Assembly (NCBI RefSeq): GCF_009765355.1
Contig: NZ_VTHK01000011.1
Span: forward strand, 62,001-126,000
Origin: Amycolatopsis anabasis
Lineage (GTDB): Bacteria > Actinomycetota > Actinomycetes > Mycobacteriales > Pseudonocardiaceae
Direction: 5' to 3'
DNA: 64,000 nucleotides
In this document: positions 34,463 to 43,881 of the stretch, piece after piece
Position numbering within the stretch: the stretch's first letter is position 1
Layout of the letters: each line of letters starts with the position of its first letter
Translations under genes and position numbers: made by a program
Notes under the pieces: generated by a model
The model's input: only the letters and a program-made list of their open reading frames with translations
What the model was told of the DNA's origin: nothing
Database searches by the model: none

Positions 34463-35733
34463 TGACGACTGCGGTCTCCCTCGAGAAGTTGCGGGCGTGG
34501 TGGGCCCACCGGCAGGGTCTCGACGGCTCCCTGGACGGCGCCTCCCCGCACGACGTGCTGGCCCGCACCGGATGGGCCCGGTCGGTCGGCGGCTGCGGGC
34601 CCTACCTCGGACTCTTCGCCCGCGCCGGGCTCGACCGGGAGGCGGTCGACAAGGCGGTGGCGAATCTGGAGGTGCACGAGCTGCCCTCGGCCCGCGGCTG
34701 CACCTATGTCGTGCCCAGGCAGGACTTCGCGCTCGGTCTCGCCGCGGGCTCGGGCGCGCCGGACGGCGAGATCGCGGCCGCCGCCAAGCACCTGGGCGTG
34801 ACGCGCGAGGAAATCGACCGGTTGAGTGACCGGATCGTCGCGGCGCTGGACTCCGCCGGGGAGCCGCTGGACCCCGCCGGCATCAAGCGCGCCGTCGGCG
34901 AGGCCGTGCGCAACCTGGGCGAGGCGGGCAAGAAGCGCGGCCTGACCACCACCCTGCCGCTGGCGCTCGGCCTGTTGCAGGCGCGGGGCAGGATCCGCCG
35001 GGTCCCGGTGAACGGGCGGTTGGACCAGCAGCGGTTCGGGTACGTGCCGTGGTCGCCTTCGCCGCTGACGGACGCCGAACCGGACCGCGGTGCCGCGCAC
35101 GCCGAGCTCGCCCGGCGGTACTTCGGCTGGGCCGGTCCGGCGTCGCTGAAACACTTCCGGTGGTTCTCCGGGCTGACCGCGGCCGCGGCGAAGCAGGCGG
35201 TCGAACCGCTGGACCTGCGCCCGATCGAGGGCACCGAACTGCTGCTGCCGCCCGATCAGGTCGCCGCGTTCGAGAAGTTCACCGTGCCCCGCGCGGCCTG
35301 CTACGCGCTGGTCGCCTGGATCGACGGAATCCACCTGCTGCACCGGGATCCGGGCCGTCTGCTCGATCCGGGTGACGCGGCCCGGCAGTCCCCGGCGGCC
35401 AAACCCGGCCGCACCCTCGGCGACGAGTCCGATCCCCCGTGCTCGATCATCGTCGATCGCGGCCGCGTCGTCGGCCTGTGGGAATACGACCCGGACACCG
35501 AAGAGATCGTCTACCAGGCATTCGTCACACCAACCCCGGCGCTGCGGAAAGCCGTGTCCGCCACCCGGAACTACGTGCGCGACCAACTCGGTGACGCCCG
35601 GATGAGCAGCCTCGACTCGCCCAAGAGCCGGGCCCCGCGAATCGCCGCCCTGCGCGCGGGCCAACCCTTGGTCCACTGTGGACCGTTACCAGCCGATCGC
35701 CGGGTACCAGATGATTCCCGCGCGGCCGAGTGA
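34462..35733 (+). CDS. Winged-helix HTH_42 protein, AlkZ/YcaQ-like
   Basis: 423 aa. The central region GLTTTLPLALGLLQARGRIRRVP and GRLDQQRFGYVPW, then RRYFGWAGPASLKHFRWFSGLT, matches the family that includes the interstrand-crosslink glycosylase AlkZ and E. coli YcaQ. The IDGIHLLHRDP and the C-terminal barrel are also seen. Enzymatic DNA repair cannot be assumed because many actinobacterial members are uncharacterised. No Shine-Dalgarno; the ATG coincides with the predicted transcription start. The 3' end overlaps the convergent membrane-protein gene by 48 bp. Confidence 0.7.
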   Translation: MTTAVSLEKLRAWWAHRQGLDGSLDGASPHDVLARTGWARSVGGCGPYLGLFARAGLDREAVDKAVANLEVHELPSARGCTYVVPRQDFALGLAAGSGAPDGEIAAAAKHLGVTREEIDRLSDRIVAALDSAGEPLDPAGIKRAVGEAVRNLGEAGKKRGLTTTLPLALGLLQARGRIRRVPVNGRLDQQRFGYVPWSPSPLTDAEPDRGAAHAELARRYFGWAGPASLKHFRWFSGLTAAAAKQAVEPLDLRPIEGTELLLPPDQVAAFEKFTVPRAACYALVAWIDGIHLLHRDPGRLLDPGDAARQSPAAKPGRTLGDESDPPCSIIVDRGRVVGLWEYDPDTEEIVYQAFVTPTPALRKAVSATRNYVRDQLGDARMSSLDSPKSRAPRIAALRAGQPLVHCGPLPADRRVPDDSRAAE

Positions 35734-36627
35734 CCGCAGCACCCAGTAGAACAAGGTGAACGTCCCGCCCACCAGGAGCGCGCTGCCGGTGACCGTCGCG
35801 ACCCGCGCGGGCCCGCGGGCGAACCAGCGCCGCAACCGGTCCCCGGCGACATAGGTGAGCAGCAGGAAGAGCACCACCATGAGCGCGATGTTGCCCGCCG
35901 ACTGCAGGAGGAACGCCCCCGCGCCGTAGAACACGTTGTGGCTTTCCGCCGCGTCCCGGAACATGATCCGGAACAGCGGGTACGGGCGGCCGATCAGGAA
36001 CCCGCCGATGAGCGCGCCGAGCAGGACCAGCGGGGCGTTCGGGTGCCGCCGGAAGGTCGCGGGAGTGCGCAGGACACCCGTGGAGATCAGGCCCAGCGCG
36101 AGGAACGCCAGCCCGATCACCCCGAACACCACCATGGACTGGATGCCGCGCGGGGACAGCCCGCCGCCGCCCGGCGTCGTGGCGAACTGCGGCATCCGGG
36201 TGCCGACCAGCGCGACCAGCACGCCGTACGCCGCGGAGACCGCCAGCGTGCCGACCGCGATCCAGCCCACCGGTTTGAGCGTCTGCCCGAGCCGCCGGCG
36301 GCCGGGCGCCTGCTCGCCGACGAGCGGCGCGACCGCGCCGAACGCCGCGACGTTGCACGCGGTGAAACTCCCCGCCAGCCCGGTCACGAAGGCGAACAGG
36401 GCGCCCGCCCACGCCCCGCTGATGGGGGTTTCCCTGGCGTCGTGGCCGAGGAGCGTGTTCGCCACGTTGTCCCCGATCACCCGGTCCACGAACCGGGCCG
36501 ACCAGAGCACGGTGAGCGCGAAACCGGCGAGCACGGACAGCGCGATCAGCCGCGCTCGCCGGGACGGGTAGGGGCCGCCGCCGAACGCCGACGGCGTGGG
36601 CGACTGGGTGAGCGGCGTGGTGGCCAT
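35686..36627 (-). CDS. Polytopic membrane protein, possibly CcdA/DsbD-like
   Basis: 313 aa with about eight hydrophobic helices starting near residue 27. The segment GLAGSFTACNVAAFGAVAPL resembles the first helix pair of CcdA/DsbD-type electron carriers, with a single Cys, and IGRPYPLFRIMF is a short loop later. Only one Cys is found in that helix and no partner CxxC is visible, so a redox role is uncertain. ATG at 36627 follows GGGAGGACAG. It is 86 nt downstream of polA on the same strand. Confidence 0.5.
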   Translation of the reverse strand: MATTPLTQSPTPSAFGGGPYPSRRARLIALSVLAGFALTVLWSARFVDRVIGDNVANTLLGHDARETPISGAWAGALFAFVTGLAGSFTACNVAAFGAVAPLVGEQAPGRRRLGQTLKPVGWIAVGTLAVSAAYGVLVALVGTRMPQFATTPGGGGLSPRGIQSMVVFGVIGLAFLALGLISTGVLRTPATFRRHPNAPLVLLGALIGGFLIGRPYPLFRIMFRDAAESHNVFYGAGAFLLQSAGNIALMVVLFLLLTYVAGDRLRRWFARGPARVATVTGSALLVGGTFTLFYWVLRSLGRAGIIWYPAIGW

Positions 36628-36713
36628 CTGTCCTCCCGCTGTGGGGACTACCCGCCCGGGCATCCCACAGCGACGCTAGCCACCGCCGGGCGCCGCCACC
36701 TCTCGCAGCGTGC

Positions 36714-39446
36714 CTAGTGCGCGGCGTCGTTCCAGGAGCGACCGAAGCCGACCGACACCTCCAGCGGCACGGCGAGTTCGTAGGCCGCACCCATTTCCTT
36801 GCGCACCAAGGCTTCCACCTCGTCACGCTCGCCCTCGGAGACTTCCAGCACCAGTTCGTCGTGCACCTGGAGCAGCACCCGGCTGCGCAGCTTCGCCTCG
36901 GACAGCCCGCGGTGCACGTTGAGCATCGCGACCTTGATGATGTCCGCCGCGCTGCCCTGGATCGGCGCGTTCAACGCCATGCGCTCGGCCATCTCGCGGC
37001 GCTGCCGGTTGTCGCTGTTCAGATCGGGCAGATAACGGCGACGGCCGAAGATCGTCTCGGTGTAGCCGACCTTGGCCGCCTCGCCGACGACGTTGTGCAG
37101 GTAGTCGCGCACCCCGCCGAACCGTTCGAAGTAGTCGTCCATCAGCTCGCGAGCCTCCTCGGTGGAGATCCGCAACTGCTGGGAAAGGCCGTACGCGGAC
37201 AGGCCGTAGGCGAGCCCGTAGTTCATCGCCTTGATCTTGGCGCGCTGCGGGCCGGTCACCTCGGACGGCTCGACCGAGAACACCCGGGCCGCGGTCGCCG
37301 CGTGGAAGTCGAAGCCCGACTGGAACGCCTCGATCAGCGCCGCGTCCTCGGACAGGTGCGCCATGATCCGCATCTCGATCTGGCTGTAGTCCGCGGTCAG
37401 CAGTTCGGCGTAGCCCGCGCCGACCACGAACGCGTCCCGGATCCGGCGGCCCTCGTCGGTGCGGATCGGGATGTTCTGCAGGTTCGGCTCGGTCGACGAC
37501 AAGCGTCCGGTGGCCGCGATGGTCTGGTACAGCGTGGTGTGGATCCGGCCGTCGTCGGCGACCGACTTGATCAGACCCTCCACAGTGGACTTCAACCGGG
37601 TGGCGTCCCGGTGCTCGAGCAGGTGCGCCAGGAACGGGTGCTCGGTCTTCTCGTACAGGGTCTGCAACGCCTCGGCGTCGGTGGTGTACCCGGTCTTGGT
37701 GCGCTTGGTCTTCGGCATGGCCAGCTCGTCGAACAGCACCACCTGCAGCTGCTTGGGCGAGCCCAGGTTGATCTGCTTGCCGATCACCCCGTACGCGTTC
37801 TCCGCCGCGTGCTTCACCCGGCCGCCGTAGTGCGCCTCGAGTTCGGTGAGCTGGTCGACGTCGACCGCGATGCCGGCGGCCTCGACGTCGGTGATGACCG
37901 TGAGCAGCGGCAGTTCCAGCTCGTCGAGCAGGGTGGCCGCGCCGATCTTGCCCAGCTCGCCCTGCAACGCCCCGGCCAGTTCCGCGACCGCGCGGGCCCG
38001 GACGAGTTCGGCCTGGACCAGTTTGCGATCGGCTTCCTCGGCCGCGCCGTCGCCGTCGAGCAGGGACAGCTGACCGTCGCCGTCGTCGCCGTCGGTCCGC
38101 AGCTCGCGCTGCACGTACCGCAGCACCAGGTCTTCCAGTTCGAACGACCGCTGCCCCGGCCGCACCAGGTAGGCCGCGAGCTCGGTGTCCATCGCGAGCC
38201 CGCCCAGCCGCCAGCCCCGGGCGAGCAGCGCGTGCAGCGGGACCTTCAGCGAGTGCCCGACCTTGGGCACGTTCGCGTCCGCCAGCCACGCGGTGAGCGC
38301 CTTGTCGTCCGCCTCGTCCAGCTTGGTCAGATCCAGGTAGGCGCCCTCGCCGTCGGCCGCGGCGAGCGTGATCGCGAGGACGTCGGCGCGGACCGACACG
38401 CCGGTCGTGCGGAAGGACAGGCCGACCGTCTTCCCCGGCGGCGCGTGCTCGGCCAGCCAGCCGGCCACCGCACCCGGGGCCAGCGCCTCGCCGCGCGCCT
38501 CGATCCCCGCCTCGGCTTCGGGTTCGGCGCTGGACAGGGTGGCGAACAGCCGATCGCGCAGCACCCGGAACTCGAGCTCGTCGAAGAGCCGGTGCACCGC
38601 GTCGCGGTCCCACGGCTTCAGCTCCAGATCGGCCGGGGTGTGCTCCAGCGGCACGTCCTTGACCAGCGAGGTCAGCTGCCGGTTGAGCATGACCGCGTCG
38701 AGGTGGGCGCGCAGCGCGTCACCGACCTTGCCCTTGACCTCGTCCACCCGGTCGATGAGGTCGCCGAGCGTGCCGAACTGCTTGATCCACTTGGCGGCGG
38801 TCTTCTCCCCCACCCCCGGAATGCCCGGCAGGTTGTCCGACGGGTCGCCCCGCAGCGCGGCGAAGTCCGGGTACTGGACCGGGGTCAGGCCGTACTTCTC
38901 CTCGACCGCGGCCGGATCGAAGCGGACCAGGTCCGACACGCCCTTCTTCGGGTAGAGCACCGTCACCGACTCGTTGACCAGCTGCAGCGCGTCGCGGTCG
39001 CCGGTGCAGATGAGGATCTGGTAACCGTTCGCGTCCGCCTGGGTGGTCAGCGTGGCGATGATGTCGTCGGCCTCGTAGTTCTCCTTGGTCAGCACCGGGA
39101 TGCCCAGCACCCGCAGAACGTCCTGGACGAGCGCGACCTGCCCCTTGAAATCATCCGGGGTCGCCGACCGGGTGGCCTTGTACTCGGCGTAGGTCTCCGA
39201 GCGGAAGGTCTTGCGGGACAGGTCGAACGCCACGGCCAGGTGGGTCGGCTCCTCGTCGCGCAGCAGGTTGATCAGCATGGAGGTGAAGCCGAACACCGCG
39301 TTGGTGACCTGGCCGGTCGAGGTGCGGAAGCGATCGGCCGGTACGGCGAAGAACGCCCGGTAGGCCATCGAGTGGCCGTCGATCAGCAGCAGCCGCGGCC
39401 GCTGGGCTGTGTCTTTCGCAACTGAGGTGTTCTCGCTGGGGCTCAC
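36714..39446 (-). CDS. polA: DNA polymerase I
   Basis: 910 aa. The 5'-3' exonuclease domain (about 1-310) carries LLLIDGHSMAYRAFFA, ADDIIATL, CTGDRDALQL and the helix-hairpin DNLPGIPGVGEKTAAKW. The 3'-5' exonuclease-like domain lacks the DxE metal site, as usual in actinobacteria, so it is probably not proofreading. Polymerase motifs A (LLTADYSQIEMRIMAHL), B (RAKIKAMNYGLAYGLS) and C (LLQVHDELVLEV) are intact. GTG at 39446 stands 7 nt beyond TAGACT (39459-39454), so the mRNA is nearly leaderless. Role: Okazaki-fragment maturation and repair. Confidence 0.97.
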   Translation of the reverse strand: MSPSENTSVAKDTAQRPRLLLIDGHSMAYRAFFAVPADRFRTSTGQVTNAVFGFTSMLINLLRDEEPTHLAVAFDLSRKTFRSETYAEYKATRSATPDDFKGQVALVQDVLRVLGIPVLTKENYEADDIIATLTTQADANGYQILICTGDRDALQLVNESVTVLYPKKGVSDLVRFDPAAVEEKYGLTPVQYPDFAALRGDPSDNLPGIPGVGEKTAAKWIKQFGTLGDLIDRVDEVKGKVGDALRAHLDAVMLNRQLTSLVKDVPLEHTPADLELKPWDRDAVHRLFDELEFRVLRDRLFATLSSAEPEAEAGIEARGEALAPGAVAGWLAEHAPPGKTVGLSFRTTGVSVRADVLAITLAAADGEGAYLDLTKLDEADDKALTAWLADANVPKVGHSLKVPLHALLARGWRLGGLAMDTELAAYLVRPGQRSFELEDLVLRYVQRELRTDGDDGDGQLSLLDGDGAAEEADRKLVQAELVRARAVAELAGALQGELGKIGAATLLDELELPLLTVITDVEAAGIAVDVDQLTELEAHYGGRVKHAAENAYGVIGKQINLGSPKQLQVVLFDELAMPKTKRTKTGYTTDAEALQTLYEKTEHPFLAHLLEHRDATRLKSTVEGLIKSVADDGRIHTTLYQTIAATGRLSSTEPNLQNIPIRTDEGRRIRDAFVVGAGYAELLTADYSQIEMRIMAHLSEDAALIEAFQSGFDFHAATAARVFSVEPSEVTGPQRAKIKAMNYGLAYGLSAYGLSQQLRISTEEARELMDDYFERFGGVRDYLHNVVGEAAKVGYTETIFGRRRYLPDLNSDNRQRREMAERMALNAPIQGSAADIIKVAMLNVHRGLSEAKLRSRVLLQVHDELVLEVSEGERDEVEALVRKEMGAAYELAVPLEVSVGFGRSWNDAAH

Positions 39447-39530
39447 GGGGGCGAGTCTAGGGTGATACCCCGACACTCTTTCGTGAGCGTCCGCGCATGT
39501 GGGGGTGTCGCGCCGGAAAGGAAGCACGTT

Positions 39531-39971
39531 TTGCCCGAGCAGTTGTCCGAGAAGGATCTCGAGGAGTTCGCGGGGATCGACCCTGCCGTCGCAGACCAGC
39601 AGCTCAACGACAAGATCGGCCTGAAGCTGACCGAGGTCAGCGCGGAGCGGGTGGTCGGCACGATCCCGGTCGCGGGCAATCTGCAGCCGTACGGGCTGCT
39701 GCACGGGGGCGCGAACGCGGCGCTCGCCGAGGCGCTGGGCTCGATCCTGGCCGCCCTCAACGCCGGCGCCGACCGGATGGCGATGGGACTCGAACTGTCC
39801 TGCACCCATCACCGCGCGGTGCGGGAGGGGCTGGTCACCGGGATCGCCACGCCGGTGCACGTCGGCCGGGGCACGGTCACCGTCGACATCGAGATCCGCG
39901 ACGACCGCGGCCGGCGCAGCTGCACGGCCCGCCTCACCTGCGTGGTCCGGGACCGGCCGCCGGGCGAGTAG
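39531..39971 (+). CDS. PaaI/hotdog-fold thioesterase
   Basis: 146 aa. The hotdog domain has IGLKLTEVSAERVVGTIPV, then LLHGGANAALAEALGS with the active-site region HGGxxxxLAE, and a C-terminal GTVTVDIEIRDDRGRRSCTARLTC. It would hydrolyse an acyl- or aryl-CoA in the cytosol. TTG at 39531 is preferred because AAAGGAAG precedes it by 6 nt and it starts at the domain boundary. Divergent from polA; the same neighbour occurs in other actinomycetes. Confidence 0.85.
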   Translation: MPEQLSEKDLEEFAGIDPAVADQQLNDKIGLKLTEVSAERVVGTIPVAGNLQPYGLLHGGANAALAEALGSILAALNAGADRMAMGLELSCTHHRAVREGLVTGIATPVHVGRGTVTVDIEIRDDRGRRSCTARLTCVVRDRPPGE

Positions 39972-40022
39972 GGGTCGTGAGCGTTCCGGCCGGTTCTAAC
40001 CGGCCCAAACCCTCACGACCCC
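39971..40022. terminator. Branched terminator, full copy of an intergenic hairpin repeat
   Basis: GGGGTCGTGAG and CTCACGACCCC form an 11-bp outer stem; inside it GGCCGGTT and AACCGGCC form a second stem. It sits between the convergent thioesterase and livF genes and starts within the thioesterase stop codon. Its right half recurs at 34347-34370. Confidence 0.75.
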
Positions 40023-40032
40023 CAGTACCCGG

Positions 40033-40746
40033 TCAGCCGACGCCGAGGTAGGCCTCCTTGATGCTGGCGTCGGCGAGCAGTTCCTTGCCGCGGCCGGACT
40101 TGGTGATCTGCCCGGTCTCCAGCACGTAGGCCCGGTGCGCCCGGGACAGCGCCTGCTGCGCGTTCTGCTCCACCAGCAGCACGGTCGTGCCCTGCTCGTT
40201 GATCTCCGTGATGATCCGGAAGATCTGCTGGATGAACTGCGGGGCGAGCCCCATCGACGGTTCGTCCAGCAGCAGCAGTTTCGGCTTCGCCATCAGCGCG
40301 CGGCCGATGGCGAGCATCTGCTGCTCCCCGCCGGACAGCGTGCCCCCGGCCTGGGTCTTGCGCTCGTTGAGCCGCGGGAACAGCTCGAACACCCGGTCCA
40401 GATCGGCGGTGAGGTTCTTGCGGTCCTTGCGCGCGTAGGCGCCCATGTCCAGGTTCTCCAGGACCGTCATGCCCGGGAAGATCCCCCGGCCTTCCGGCGC
40501 CTGCGAGATCCCGCGCACCACCCGCAGATCCGCCCGCAGCCTGGTGATGTCCTCGCCCGCGAACCGGATCCGCCCGGCGGAAACCGGCCGGATCCCGGAA
40601 ATCGCCCGCATGGTGGTGGACTTGCCGGCCCCGTTCGCCCCGATGAGGGTGACGATCTCACCCTCTTCGACGCTGATGGACAGCTCGGACACCGCCTTGA
40701 TCCGTCCATAGTGGACGGACACTCCGGACAGTTCAAGCAACGTCAT
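40033..40746 (-). CDS. livF: Branched-chain amino-acid ABC transporter ATPase
   Basis: 237 aa. Walker A LIGANGAGKSTTMR, signature LSGGEQQMLAIGRAL, Walker B LLLLDEPSMGLAP and the FxIIxEINEQGTTVLLVEQN pattern are those of LivF. ATG at 40746 lies 14 bp inside the livG end. Last gene of livKHMGF. Confidence 0.94.
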   Translation of the reverse strand: MTLLELSGVSVHYGRIKAVSELSISVEEGEIVTLIGANGAGKSTTMRAISGIRPVSAGRIRFAGEDITRLRADLRVVRGISQAPEGRGIFPGMTVLENLDMGAYARKDRKNLTADLDRVFELFPRLNERKTQAGGTLSGGEQQMLAIGRALMAKPKLLLLDEPSMGLAPQFIQQIFRIITEINEQGTTVLLVEQNAQQALSRAHRAYVLETGQITKSGRGKELLADASIKEAYLGVG

Positions 40747-41662
40747 CGTCAGGCACTCCCAGGTAGGCGGCGATCACAGCGGGGTTCTCCCTGATCTCGG
40801 CCGGCAGTCCTTCAGCGATCTTCTTCCCGAACTCGAGCACCACGATGCGATCGGTCACGCCCATGACGAGTTTCATGTCGTGTTCGATCAGCAGGACGGT
40901 GTAGCCGTCGTCGCGGATCCGCCGGATCAGCCCCATCAGGTCTTCCTTCTCCTGGGGGTTGAACCCGGCGGCGGGTTCGTCGAGGCAGAGCAGCTTCGGC
41001 TCGGTGGCCAGCGCCCGCGCGATCTCCAGGCGCCGCTGGTACCCGTAGGGCAGGTTCTTCGCCTTGTCCGCCGCCCGGTCGGCGATGCCGACGAATTCGA
41101 GCAGGGCCATCGCCCGCTCGATCGCCTCCTTCTCCTCCCGGTGGTGGCGCGGCGACCGGACGAGCGCGCCGAGCACGCTCGTCTTGTGCCGCGCGTCGGT
41201 GCCCACCACGACGTTCTCCAGCGCGGTCATCTCGGCGAAGAGCCGGATGTTCTGGAACGTCCGGGCGATGCCGAGCTGGGTGATGCGGTGCTTGGCGGAC
41301 TTGCCCAGCGGTTTGTCCTCCAGCAGCACCTCACCCGCACTCGGCCGGTACACCCCGGTCATCGCGTTGAAGCAGGTGGTCTTCCCGGCGCCGTTCGGCC
41401 CGATCAGGCCGAGGATCTCGCCGCGGCGGATCTCGAACGAGACCGCGTCGAGCGCGACCAGGCCACCGAACCGGACGGTCAGCTCCCGCAGTTCCAGCAG
41501 CGTCTGGCCGACGTCGACCTGGATCTCGCGATCCGGCGCGACGACCTCGGCCACCTCGGCGAAGTGCTGGGCGCGCTCCTCCGCGGTCATCCGCTCGACC
41601 TCGGCGACCAGGCCGCCTTCCGCGGGCACCTCCGGCCCGCCGTTCCCGGGATCGGTCGTCAT
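40733..41662 (-). CDS. livG: Branched-chain amino-acid ABC transporter ATPase
   Basis: 309 aa. Walker A LIGPNGAGKTTCFN, signature LPYGYQRRLEIARAL, Walker B LLCLDEPAAGFNP and the C-terminal GLPAEIRENPAVIAAYLG. The first 55 residues (VAEVERMTAEERAQHFAEVAEV and on) are an acidic extension not found in enteric LivG and probably form a helix. ATG overlaps the livM stop (ATGA). Confidence 0.93.
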   Translation of the reverse strand: MTTDPGNGGPEVPAEGGLVAEVERMTAEERAQHFAEVAEVVAPDREIQVDVGQTLLELRELTVRFGGLVALDAVSFEIRRGEILGLIGPNGAGKTTCFNAMTGVYRPSAGEVLLEDKPLGKSAKHRITQLGIARTFQNIRLFAEMTALENVVVGTDARHKTSVLGALVRSPRHHREEKEAIERAMALLEFVGIADRAADKAKNLPYGYQRRLEIARALATEPKLLCLDEPAAGFNPQEKEDLMGLIRRIRDDGYTVLLIEHDMKLVMGVTDRIVVLEFGKKIAEGLPAEIRENPAVIAAYLGVPDDDVA

Positions 41663-42783
41663 GCTTTGCCTCCCCCGTTCTTCTCCACGACGAGCGCCGC
41701 GTCGCTGCTGATCTGTTCACCCTTGCCGATAAGCCGTTGATACGCCTGCCTGCCGAAGGCGAGCAAGCGCTGGCGGGCGCCGAGCAGGCCCTGCGGCCGG
41801 AAGATCATCAGAATGATCAGGGCGACGCCGAAGATCAGGTACTTGTACTCGGCGATCACCAGGAACCGCAGCGGCACGTAGGCCACCACGAACGCACCGA
41901 GCAGCACGCCGACCTTGTTCCCCGAACCGCCGAGGATGACCGCGGCCAGGAACAGCATCGAGGTGACCACGTCGAACTTCTGGTTGTTCACGAAGCCCAA
42001 CTGCCCGGCGTAGAGCGAACCGGAGAGCCCGCCGATCGCCGCGCCGATGACGAACGCCCAGATCTTGAACTTGAACGTGGCCACACCCATGATCTCGGCC
42101 GCGTCCTCGTCGTCGCGGATCGCGACCCAGGCCCGGCCGACCCGGCTCCGCTCCAGGTTCCCGACCAGGAGCAGGACCACGATGATGACCGTGACGCACA
42201 GCCAGTACCACGGTGTGCCGTCGGTGTTGTTGAACAGCGGGCTGCCGTCGGCGTTGGTCCCCGGCGGCTGGCCGACCTCCTGGAAACCCTGGTTGCCGCG
42301 CAACGGGTCGACGTTGTCGGCCAGCAGGCGGACGATCTCGCCGAAGCCCAGCGTCACGATGGCGAGGTAGTCGCCGCGCAGCCGCAGGGTCGGCGTGCCC
42401 AGGATGATCCCGAAGATCATGGTGATGCCCATGGCGATCGGGATCACCGCGAGGAAGGGCAGCTTGGCCAGCGACGAGTCGGGACTGGTGAACAGCGCCG
42501 CGACGTAGGCGCCGATCGCGAAGAACCCGACGTAGCCGAGGTCGAGCAGGCCCGCCTGGCCGACCACCACGTTCAGCCCGATCGCGATCAGCGCGTACCG
42601 GGCCACCTCGAACATGGCGATCGGGAAGTCGTAACCCGGTTCGGTCGAGATGATCGGCGGATTGAGCACCGGCAGCAGGTAGATCAGGACGACCGCGGGG
42701 ATCAGGATCGCCCACTGCTGGGGCCGGTTGAGGTTGTTCCACCATTCCCCGAGGGAACGGCGGGATTTGACCGCGGTCGTCAT
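41659..42783 (-). CDS. livM: Branched-chain amino-acid ABC transporter permease
   Basis: 374 aa with 9-10 membrane helices. Family patterns VVVGQAGLLDLGYVGFFAIGAY and RRSRVGRAWVAIRDDEDAAEIMGV (here LERSRVGRAWVAIRDDEDAA) are clear. The loop at residues 170-190 (PGTNADGSPLFNNTDGTPW) is an extracellular insert common in actinobacteria. ATG at 42783 overlaps the livH stop (ATGA). Confidence 0.93.
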   Translation of the reverse strand: MTTAVKSRRSLGEWWNNLNRPQQWAILIPAVVLIYLLPVLNPPIISTEPGYDFPIAMFEVARYALIAIGLNVVVGQAGLLDLGYVGFFAIGAYVAALFTSPDSSLAKLPFLAVIPIAMGITMIFGIILGTPTLRLRGDYLAIVTLGFGEIVRLLADNVDPLRGNQGFQEVGQPPGTNADGSPLFNNTDGTPWYWLCVTVIIVVLLLVGNLERSRVGRAWVAIRDDEDAAEIMGVATFKFKIWAFVIGAAIGGLSGSLYAGQLGFVNNQKFDVVTSMLFLAAVILGGSGNKVGVLLGAFVVAYVPLRFLVIAEYKYLIFGVALIILMIFRPQGLLGARQRLLAFGRQAYQRLIGKGEQISSDAALVVEKNGGGKA

Positions 42784-43793
42784 GCCCTTGCCTTCCCTAG
42801 AGATTCACCGAGGATGCCGGTCGGACGGAACATGAGAATGAGCACGAGCAGCACGAAAGCCACCACGTCGCGCCATTCGCCGCCGAACAGCGACTGGCCG
42901 TAGTTCTCCACGAGCCCGAGCAGCAGGCCGCCGAGCAGCGCGCCGCGCAGGTTGCCGATGCCGCCGAGCACGGCCGCGGTGAACGCCTTGATGCCCAGGA
43001 TGAAACCGCCCTGGTACCAGGCGCCCTGCGGGAACTTCATCATGTAGAACAGCGCCGCCGCACCGGCCAGCAGCCCGCCGACGAGGAACGTCAGCATGAT
43101 GACGCGTTCCTTGTTGACGCCCATCAGCGTCGCGGTGTCCGGATCCTGGGCGACCGCCCGGATTCCGCGGCCCAGCCGGGTGCGGTTGACGAAGTAGTCG
43201 GCGATGAACCACAGCAGCACCGAGGCGATCACGATGACGATCGTGATGTTGGTGACGCTCGCGCCGAAGATCTCGAAGACCTCCTGCGGCTTGAGCAAGC
43301 GGATCGCCTGTTCGGCGTTGCCGCCGCGCCAGATGAAGATGAGCTGCTGGAGCACGAACGACGCGCCGATCGCGGTGATCAGGAAGACCAGCCTCGGGGC
43401 GCCGCGGTTGCGCAGTGGGCGGTAGGCGATCCGTTCCAGGGCGACCGCGGTGCCGCCCGAGATCGCCATCGCGGCTATCAGCGCCAGCGCCAGGAAACCG
43501 ATGAGTTCGATCAGGGGGAGCTCGGGCGTGGCACCCGGCCGGAAGCCGAGCCCGAAGAATGTGAACCAGGTGGCGTAGGCGCCGTAGACGAATACTTCCG
43601 AATGCGCGAAGTTGATGAGTTTCAGAACGCCGTAGACCAGGGTGTATCCGAGTGCCACCAGGGCGTAGATGCTGCCCTGGGACAGGCCTTCGACGGTGTT
43701 GTTCCAGAACTGGTCACCGAGGGCGCCGACGTCGAACTTGATCCAGCTGTCGTCTTGTGCGAACAGCGCAGGTAACTCGTGGTGAATGAACAC
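42780..43793 (-). CDS. livH: Branched-chain amino-acid ABC transporter permease
   Basis: 337 aa, eight or nine membrane helices. GLSQGSIYALVALGYTLVYGVLKLINFAHSE is the LivH N-terminal signature, seen here in pieces, with RTRLGRGIRAVAQDPDTATLMGV as the EAA-like loop. GTG at 43793 is supported by GGAGAACGAGT upstream. It lies 88 nt after livK, and the gap holds a branched stem-loop. Confidence 0.93.
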   Translation of the reverse strand: MFIHHELPALFAQDDSWIKFDVGALGDQFWNNTVEGLSQGSIYALVALGYTLVYGVLKLINFAHSEVFVYGAYATWFTFFGLGFRPGATPELPLIELIGFLALALIAAMAISGGTAVALERIAYRPLRNRGAPRLVFLITAIGASFVLQQLIFIWRGGNAEQAIRLLKPQEVFEIFGASVTNITIVIVIASVLLWFIADYFVNRTRLGRGIRAVAQDPDTATLMGVNKERVIMLTFLVGGLLAGAAALFYMMKFPQGAWYQGGFILGIKAFTAAVLGGIGNLRGALLGGLLLGLVENYGQSLFGGEWRDVVAFVLLVLILMFRPTGILGESLGKARA

Positions 43794-43810
43794 ACTCGTT
43801 CTCCATGTGG

Positions 43811-43861
43811 AGCCGGGGCGCCCATCCGGCGGGATCAAGCCGCCGAACGCGCGCCCCGGCT
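43811..43861 (-). terminator. Intercistronic branched hairpin between livK and livH
   Basis: AGCCGGGGCGC (43811-43821) pairs with GCGCCCCGGCT (43851-43861); inside, CGGCGG pairs with CCGCCG. It lies between the binding-protein and permease genes, where partial termination or mRNA protection would raise the level of the binding protein. Confidence 0.7.
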
Positions 43862-43881
43862 AACCAAGAATCGGACCGAAG

